Shown here in pieces: positions 59,027 to 64,000 of a stretch of 64,000 nucleotides of DNA. The notes under the pieces are model-generated. The model saw nothing but the letters and a program-made list of their open reading frames with translations. It made no database searches and was not told the origin of the DNA. The stretch lies in assembly GCF_000023225.1 (NCBI RefSeq), contig NC_013173.1:2110501-2174500 (forward strand), given 5' to 3'. Position 1 is the first letter of the stretch, and the number at the start of each line of letters is the position of its first letter. Both the position numbers and the translations under genes were made by a program. Origin of the DNA: Desulfomicrobium baculatum DSM 4028 (GTDB taxonomy: Bacteria > Desulfobacterota > Desulfovibrionia > Desulfovibrionales > Desulfomicrobiaceae).

Positions 59027-60465
59027 ACACCCAGCACAATCCTGTCGAATCTGCGCCCAGCGCGCCCGGACCCGAAACAGCACCGCCAGCGCCCGCGCAA
59101 AACGATTCACGCGCATCCACCGAGCCTGCGGGAGAGCACGCCTGCCGGGAACAGCAGATCCGGAATTTTGCGATGGAACTGGATGACATGACCAGGCGCA
59201 GCAGGATTACGCACAACCTCCTGCTCATCGTCATCGCCATGTTCTTCACGGCAGCCATTGCCTGGGCGGCCCACGCTCCTCTGGACGAAGTGGTGCGAGG
59301 CATGGGCAAGATCATCCCTTCCACGGAAATCAAGCGCATCCAGAATTTCGAAGGCGGCATCGTCAAGGAAATCCTGGTGCGCGAAGGCGAAGAGGTGACC
59401 AAGAACCAGCCGCTGATCCTTCTTGATCAGACGCAGATGACATCGCGGTTTCGTGAGCAGCAATCAAACTATCTCGATCAGACCCTGGCCATCGCCCGCC
59501 TGGAAGCGGAGCTGGCAGGGAAGGACACCATAGTTTTCCCGGCCGAAGTGCAGGACCAAAAGCCGCATCTGCTCAAAAACCAAACCGAGCTTCTGCGCTC
59601 TCGCGCCGCCAATCGGCAGGCCGCCCTGTCCGTTCTTGAATTCGACAGGCAGCAGCGTCTGCAGGAACTCAAAGAGCTCAAGAGCAGGCTGAGCTATCTG
59701 CAGAGCAACCATGCGCTCCTGAAAAAGGAAGTAGACATGACCCGGGCCATGGTTTCCAAGGGGGCCGCGTCGGAAATGGATCTTTTGCGCTCCCAGCGCC
59801 AGCTGATGGAACTCGCGGGACAGATCGCCGATGCGCGTATCGCCATTCCCAAAGTGAACGCCACCCTTGAAGCGGCCGCGCACCGCATCGAGGAAGGAGA
59901 AAGCAACCATCGCACGGAAATACTGCAGGAGCTCAATACGATTCGCACGGAAATGGAAGGCCGCAAGGAAACACTTCCGGCCCTTGAAGACCAGGTGAAC
60001 CGCACCACCGTCCGCTCTCCTGTTGACGGCACCGTGCAGCGGGTCTTCGTGACGACCATTGGCGAGGCTGTCGCACCAGGCATGGAGATGCTTGAAATCG
60101 TGCCCAGGGAAGACACCCTCCTGGTCGAGGCGAAAGTGGTCCCGGAGGACATCGCCTTTCTGCATCCCGGGCAAAATGCGGATGTCAAGATCACTGCCTA
60201 CGATTTTTCCATCTATGGAAGCATGACGGGAAAAGTGGAACATATCAGTGCCGACGCCATCACCGACGAACAGAAAAAACTCAGCTACTACCTCATCAAG
60301 GTCCGCACCGATAGCGCGTCACTGACAAGCAAGAATGGCAAGGAACTCCCCATCATCCCGGGCATGGTGGCTCAAGTGGATGTGTTGACCGGCAAGAAAA
60401 CCGTGCTTGAATACATTGTTAACCCCATCATCAAGACTGCCCGAGGCGCCTTGCGTGAACGGTAG
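59023..60465 (+). CDS. Type I secretion periplasmic adaptor (HlyD/LapC family)
   Basis: The 480-residue protein has a cytoplasmic proline-rich N-terminus and one membrane anchor (LLLIVIAMFFTAAIAWAAHA, about residues 66-85). The lipoyl half-motif VVRGMGKIIPSTEIKRIQNF follows, then EGGIVKEILVREGEEV. A long coiled-coil hairpin (about 140-330) and the C-terminal beta-barrel (AVAPGMEMLEIVPREDTLLV) complete the HlyD layout. It links the inner-membrane ABC protein to a TolC channel. Translation is coupled to the ABC gene by the ATGA overlap. Confidence 0.93.
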   Translation: MNTQHNPVESAPSAPGPETAPPAPAQNDSRASTEPAGEHACREQQIRNFAMELDDMTRRSRITHNLLLIVIAMFFTAAIAWAAHAPLDEVVRGMGKIIPSTEIKRIQNFEGGIVKEILVREGEEVTKNQPLILLDQTQMTSRFREQQSNYLDQTLAIARLEAELAGKDTIVFPAEVQDQKPHLLKNQTELLRSRAANRQAALSVLEFDRQQRLQELKELKSRLSYLQSNHALLKKEVDMTRAMVSKGAASEMDLLRSQRQLMELAGQIADARIAIPKVNATLEAAAHRIEEGESNHRTEILQELNTIRTEMEGRKETLPALEDQVNRTTVRSPVDGTVQRVFVTTIGEAVAPGMEMLEIVPREDTLLVEAKVVPEDIAFLHPGQNADVKITAYDFSIYGSMTGKVEHISADAITDEQKKLSYYLIKVRTDSASLTSKNGKELPIIPGMVAQVDVLTGKKTVLEYIVNPIIKTARGALRER

Positions 60466-60519
60466 GGGGTTGAACTCCGCGAGACCGCGTGGTAAAGTTT
60501 TCATTGGGAGAAATTTACC

Positions 60520-61188
60520 ATGAAAAAAAGAGTTCTGCTGGTTGAAGACGATGAGCTGCTTCGTTTAGGTCTGAAGTCCATAATTCAGACCAAAAAAGAA
60601 TACGCAATTGAAGCCGACACGGCGAGCGGCAAACAAGCCATCCGCCTCTTCGACTCCAATCATCCCGACATTGTCCTCCTTGACCTCCAGCTGCCTGATA
60701 TTTCCGGCATCGAGGTATTGCGTCACATCAAGCGGATCGCACCCGAAATCCCCGTGGTGGTACTTACCTCTCATGAAGAAAACGAGCTGCTTTTCGAGGC
60801 GCTGGAGTGGGGAGCAAACTGTTACGTGCTTAAAGGGGCAGGGCCGGAAGAACTGCTTCTGGGTATCCATTACGCGCTGCTAAACGAGATGTTCGTCAGC
60901 CCGAAACTGGCCAAGCTCATCGTCGAGGCCTACCTCTTCGTCAATCGCCAGCGTAAGTCCCTGCCGCCTTTGGCCGACCTTACGGTGCGGGAAAAGGAAA
61001 TCGTCAGACTCGTCATCGACGGGAAAAAGAGCAAGGAGATCGCCGACACGCTCTTCATCAGCGTCAAAACCGTTCACAAGCACCGCTCGAACATCCTGGA
61101 AAAACTCGGCCTCAACAATCTTGCCGACCTTCGCCAGCGCAAAATGTATGTTCTCACCGAAATGCTGGAAGAAGACCTCACCGAATAG
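60520..61188 (+). CDS. NarL/LuxR-family response regulator 1
   Basis: The 222-residue regulator has a receiver domain (VLLVEDDELLRLGLKSI start, phospho-acceptor Asp near residue 55 in DIVLLDLQLPD, Lys near 105 in YVLKGAGPEE) and a LuxR-type helix-turn-helix (VREKEIVRLVIDGKKSKEIA then SVKTVHKHRSNILEKL, about residues 155-200). A GGGAG site is nine bases before the ATG. It follows the HlyD gene by 54 bases, with which it probably forms one transcript. It likely controls adhesin or transporter expression, and the hybrid kinase at 27.7-30.6 kb is a possible input. It is paralogous to regulator 2. Confidence 0.88.
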   Translation: MKKRVLLVEDDELLRLGLKSIIQTKKEYAIEADTASGKQAIRLFDSNHPDIVLLDLQLPDISGIEVLRHIKRIAPEIPVVVLTSHEENELLFEALEWGANCYVLKGAGPEELLLGIHYALLNEMFVSPKLAKLIVEAYLFVNRQRKSLPPLADLTVREKEIVRLVIDGKKSKEIADTLFISVKTVHKHRSNILEKLGLNNLADLRQRKMYVLTEMLEEDLTE

Positions 61189-61338
61189 CACGCCCTCTAC
61201 AGCCTGCCCTTCAAAATACAACCGACGGGGGAGGCTGATTTTCATTATTACATATTATTACCTAAAGCATTTCAAAATACATAATTATTGCCATTGTTGA
61301 TGATCTCCATCGTCATGTAAACTCCTTCCAAATACTCT

Positions 61339-61362
61339 CGTATACGCAATGCCTGTATACGT
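61339..61362. promoter_or_regulatory. Paired GTATACG sites before response regulator 2
   Basis: CGTATACG (a perfect 8-bp palindrome) and, nine bases on, TGTATACGTT repeat the core of the 16-bp palindrome upstream of RTX adhesin 2. The pair lies about 60-80 bases before the regulator 2 start. A common DNA-binding regulator is possible. Confidence 0.35.
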
Positions 61363-61417
61363 TATTTCAACGACAGAGCTGCTGCCATGCTGGAGAATAA
61401 TCCGGGAGTGACACGCC

Positions 61418-62077
61418 TTGGAAAAAAGCAATTTTCTACTGGTTGAAGACGATCATCTTTTGCGCATGGGACTCAAATCCATGATCGACATGCATGACGG
61501 CTACACGTGCGGGTCGGACGTCGCTACCGGCAGGGAAGCCCTGCATTCCTTCAGACGAAACCCTGCGGACATCGTCCTGCTGGATCTGCAACTGCCGGAC
61601 ATGTTCGGAACGGAAGTCCTGAAGAAATTGCGCAAGATAGATAAGCAGGTCAAGGTTGTCGTATTGACCGCCCATGAAAACGGCGATTTTCTTTATGAAA
61701 CACTGGAATACGGCGCCAACGCATATGTTCTTAAAAGCGAAAACCCCGAAGAACTTTTCATGGCCATAAAATGCGCATTGAACGACGACCTGTTCATCAG
61801 TCCCAAACTCACCAAAAACATCATCAAGGACTATATCTTCACCACACGACAGCGAAAAGGCTTGTCTTCCCTGCAAAACCTCACGCCGCGTGAAATTGAT
61901 GTGGTGAAGCTGATTTTCAAAGGCAAGAAGAGCAGGGAAATCGCGGAAATCCTGGCCATCAGCGTCAAAACCGTCGACAAGCACCGCTCGAACATCCTGC
62001 AGAAAATAGGCATCCACACCTTCAACGAACTGCGTCAAGGAGGGATGTACTTCCTTGATCTTCTGAACCAGAATTAA
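61418..62077 (+). CDS. NarL/LuxR-family response regulator 2
   Basis: The 219-residue product starts at TTG 61418 (MEKSNFLLVEDDHLLRMGLK), with GGGAG nine bases upstream and no better in-frame ATG. Receiver Asp is near residue 56 (DIVLLDLQLPDMFG), the conserved Lys is in YVLKSENPEE, and the C-terminal HTH reads TPREIDVVKLIFKGKKSREI then SVKTVDKHRSNILQK. It is a clear paralogue of regulator 1, including the linker region ('LFISPKLTKNII.DYIF'). A 229-base spacer, AT-rich and with GTATAC sites, separates the two, so regulator 2 may have its own promoter. Confidence 0.87.
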   Translation: MEKSNFLLVEDDHLLRMGLKSMIDMHDGYTCGSDVATGREALHSFRRNPADIVLLDLQLPDMFGTEVLKKLRKIDKQVKVVVLTAHENGDFLYETLEYGANAYVLKSENPEELFMAIKCALNDDLFISPKLTKNIIKDYIFTTRQRKGLSSLQNLTPREIDVVKLIFKGKKSREIAEILAISVKTVDKHRSNILQKIGIHTFNELRQGGMYFLDLLNQN

Positions 62078-62654
62078 TTCCCTGACAGAATACTTCGCAC
62101 TAGTCCTTGCGGAATTCAAAATTTGCAAAGCGCAGAGCCCTTGCGTTCGAAAAAAATACCCCCACTTGTTTCAACAATTACAAATAGTTAAGACAATTCA
62201 AACCTTTTCACAGGCTTTCACAGCGGCGCGATGATCGAAAACATCCCGACGGACGGGAATCCGTCATCACAGCATACCCCGCTCCTCTCCCCAAAACCAA
62301 ATCTCCCCGCGACCATGCACAGAAAAAAACATCCGCGTCTGATTTTTCATTCTTCATGATTTGAAAAATTGCAGAATTATCTGTATCCGTCATCATGAAC
62401 AACCCATATCTTGCCCTATCCTCGTGCTACGGCAATGAATTGGCACCGCTCACCACGCTACGACCACGATCTGCGAATCGACTGTTTTTTGCAAATGATC
62501 ATGCTATGTTAAGATTTCAAACACATACGACAAATCGCTACAGTGATATATATCTCAAGAGAAAGCACGAGTCACGTAACATTCATTTTTTATTGGATAT
62601 GATTACGACATTCCCGAAAACCGGGTCATGAAATCTGAACAAACGGAGTTACTT
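62078..62654. other. Intergenic space before the disulfide oxidoreductase
   Basis: About 575 bases with below-average GC. A small GACGGA/TCCGTC hairpin lies at 62248-62265. Frames of 64 and 78 codons on opposite strands lack ribosome sites and recognisable sequence, and I do not call them. The promoter of the following gene should be here, but no clear hexamer pair was found. Confidence 0.5.
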
Positions 62655-64000
62655 TTGAAAACCCGAAAATTCGACGTCATCGTCCTGGGCTCCGGAGTCG
62701 CCGGAGGCCATGTTGCCACACGCTGCCACAAGGCCGGACTGAGCGTGGCGCTGGTGGAAAGCCACGGTTTCGGGGGCACCTGCCCTCTGCATGGTTGCGA
62801 ACCCAAGAAAGTGATGGCCGATGCCGCAGAGACTGTGGAACGCTTCAACAATGCCTCCGGATCAGGCCCGGTCGGCTCCGCCAAGCTCGACTGGGTGGAA
62901 CTCATGCGCTTCAAACGCACCTTCACGGACGACTTGCCGGACAAAATCCAAAAACACTACGAAAAGCTAGGCATCCACACATTCACTGCGGCCGGAATCT
63001 TTGCCGGACCAAACACCATCGTCAGCGGAAATTCACGGCTTGAAGCCTCCCATATCTGCATTGCAACCGGCTCAACTCCCAGGGAGTTGCACATCCCGGG
63101 CAGCAGTCTGCTGTCTTCCAGCAACGATTTCTTGGCCATGCCAACCCTGCCGGAGAGGATCGCCTTCATCGGAGGCGGATTCATAGCCTTTGAAATGGCC
63201 CACATTGCGGCAGCGGCCGGTGCGCACGTAACGATTGTTCATCGCAGCCAGCGGTTTCTCAAAAAGTTTGACGCCGACCTGGTGAAGCGACTGGCTGAAC
63301 ATCTGGAAAAAATGGGGGTGAAATTTTATCAGAACTGTCCACCCCACTCCATCGAAAAGGATGGCAGCGCGTTGGTATTGAAAGCCGGAGAAGACGGCAG
63401 CCAAAGCTTTGCGGCGGACGCAATCTTCAACGCGGCCGGGCGTATCCCAAACCTGGCGGACCTTGACCTGCCCACCGGCAACATCGACACGCACAAAGGA
63501 GGAGTCGCCGTCAACGCCTGCATGCAGAGTCTCTCCAACCCTAGCGTATTCGCTGCCGGAGACGTCATCGCCGAAACCATGCCCCTCACTCCCGTGGCCA
63601 GCGTGGAGGCGGAAGTCGTGGCCAAAAACATCATCGAAGGCCCAATACACGAAATCAGCAAGGACGTGACGCCATTCGCCCTGTTCACCTACCCGCCGCT
63701 GGCAGGCGTGGGCATGCTCGAAGAAGAGGCGCACGAGCAGGGCTTAGGATTTGATGTCATCCATGGAGATTCGGCAGGGTGGTCGGAATACCAGCGCATC
63801 GGGCAGCAGTGCGCGGGATTCAAGCTGCTGGTCGATAAAGAGACGCGCCAACTCCTCGGGGCGCACGTTTTGGGTGACGCGGCAGAGGAAACGATCAACC
63901 TATTCGCACTGGCCATGCGCAAGAAGGTCGATGTGGACGAATTGCGATCCATGTTGTGGGCATACCCGTCTTTTGGGTACGCAATCAAATACATGTTCAG
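62655..64000 (+). CDS. FAD-dependent pyridine nucleotide-disulfide oxidoreductase (3' end beyond window)
   Basis: The open frame runs off the right edge. TTG 62655 is my preferred start because CGGAG lies six bases before it; ATG 62628, in frame, lacks a ribosome site. The FAD fold VIVLGSGVAGGHVATRC is followed by the redox pair GGTCPLHGCEPKK (CxxxxC). The NAD(P)-binding motif is IAFIGGGFIAFEMAHIAAAA, and FAAGDVIAE is the second FAD motif. This is the class of glutathione, mercuric and dihydrolipoamide reductases. The C-terminal interface segment reads LWAYPSFGYAIKYMF where classical members have H-P-x-x-x-E, so the catalytic His seems absent. Substrate unknown. Confidence 0.85.
   Translation, partial: MKTRKFDVIVLGSGVAGGHVATRCHKAGLSVALVESHGFGGTCPLHGCEPKKVMADAAETVERFNNASGSGPVGSAKLDWVELMRFKRTFTDDLPDKIQKHYEKLGIHTFTAAGIFAGPNTIVSGNSRLEASHICIATGSTPRELHIPGSSLLSSSNDFLAMPTLPERIAFIGGGFIAFEMAHIAAAAGAHVTIVHRSQRFLKKFDADLVKRLAEHLEKMGVKFYQNCPPHSIEKDGSALVLKAGEDGSQSFAADAIFNAAGRIPNLADLDLPTGNIDTHKGGVAVNACMQSLSNPSVFAAGDVIAETMPLTPVASVEAEVVAKNIIEGPIHEISKDVTPFALFTYPPLAGVGMLEEEAHEQGLGFDVIHGDSAGWSEYQRIGQQCAGFKLLVDKETRQLLGAHVLGDAAEETINLFALAMRKKVDVDELRSMLWAYPSFGYAIKYMF

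Noticed and set aside
62208..62631. Small frames on both strands before the oxidoreductase
   Set aside because: No ribosome site, no recognisable domain, atypical composition.

Overview
The window looks like chromosome from a mesophilic sulfate-reducing deltaproteobacterium of the Desulfovibrionales, possibly Desulfomicrobium-like. This is inferred from the GC-rich housekeeping genes, the B12-dependent methionine synthase core, the paired YeeE/YedE sulfur transporters, the RarA/RadA/RpoH sequences and the Desulfovibrio-type giant RTX adhesin locus. No rRNA, tRNA, CRISPR array, phage or IS transposase was seen.

Left part (1-17.3 kb) is core metabolism. It begins with the end of a CBS-domain gene, then tsaE and rarA on the plus strand. 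A minus-strand run follows: metH core, GNAT acetyltransferase, hpt, a zinc-ribbon membrane protein and radA. Plus-strand genes follow: rpoH behind a good sigma-70-type promoter, an HD hydrolase, two outer-membrane lipoproteins, a small coiled-coil protein, and the pentose-phosphate/gluconeogenic set rpiB-tkt-glpX, closed by a strong terminator. Two intergenic spaces (1.95-2.22 kb and 16.65-17.33 kb) carry copies of one dispersed, highly palindromic repeat.

Middle part (17.4-25.7 kb, minus strand) holds a YeeE/YedE pair, then a tightly overlapping sugar-nucleotide cluster: a SPINDLY/OGT-type TPR glycosyltransferase, rfbF, rfbG, a C-methyltransferase, an rfbC-like epimerase and an SDR epimerase/reductase. 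The cluster should make a CDP-linked, probably C-methyl-branched deoxyhexose, and it has its own candidate protein glycosyltransferase.

Right part (25.8-62.1 kb) is a large type I secretion/adhesin locus. On the minus strand the order is RTX adhesin 2 (about 2836 aa), TolC-2, RTX adhesin 1 (4800 aa), a hybrid 7TMR-DISM histidine kinase and TolC-1. Each adhesin is thus associated with its own TolC paralogue. Divergently, on the plus strand, lie one LapB-type ABC transporter, one HlyD/LapC-type adaptor and two paralogous NarL/LuxR response regulators. The adhesins share an N-terminal block, a 5' leader and a C-terminal domain. They contain many recent internal duplications, internal copies of their own C-terminal domain, and a 137-bp stretch identical between the two genes. 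AT-rich spacers punctuate this locus.

The window ends inside a FAD-dependent pyridine-nucleotide disulfide oxidoreductase. The most interesting reading is an integrated surface-adhesion (biofilm) system with two cargos, two outer-membrane channels, one inner-membrane pump, dedicated two-component control and a neighbouring glycosylation cluster. The functional links are inference from gene order.
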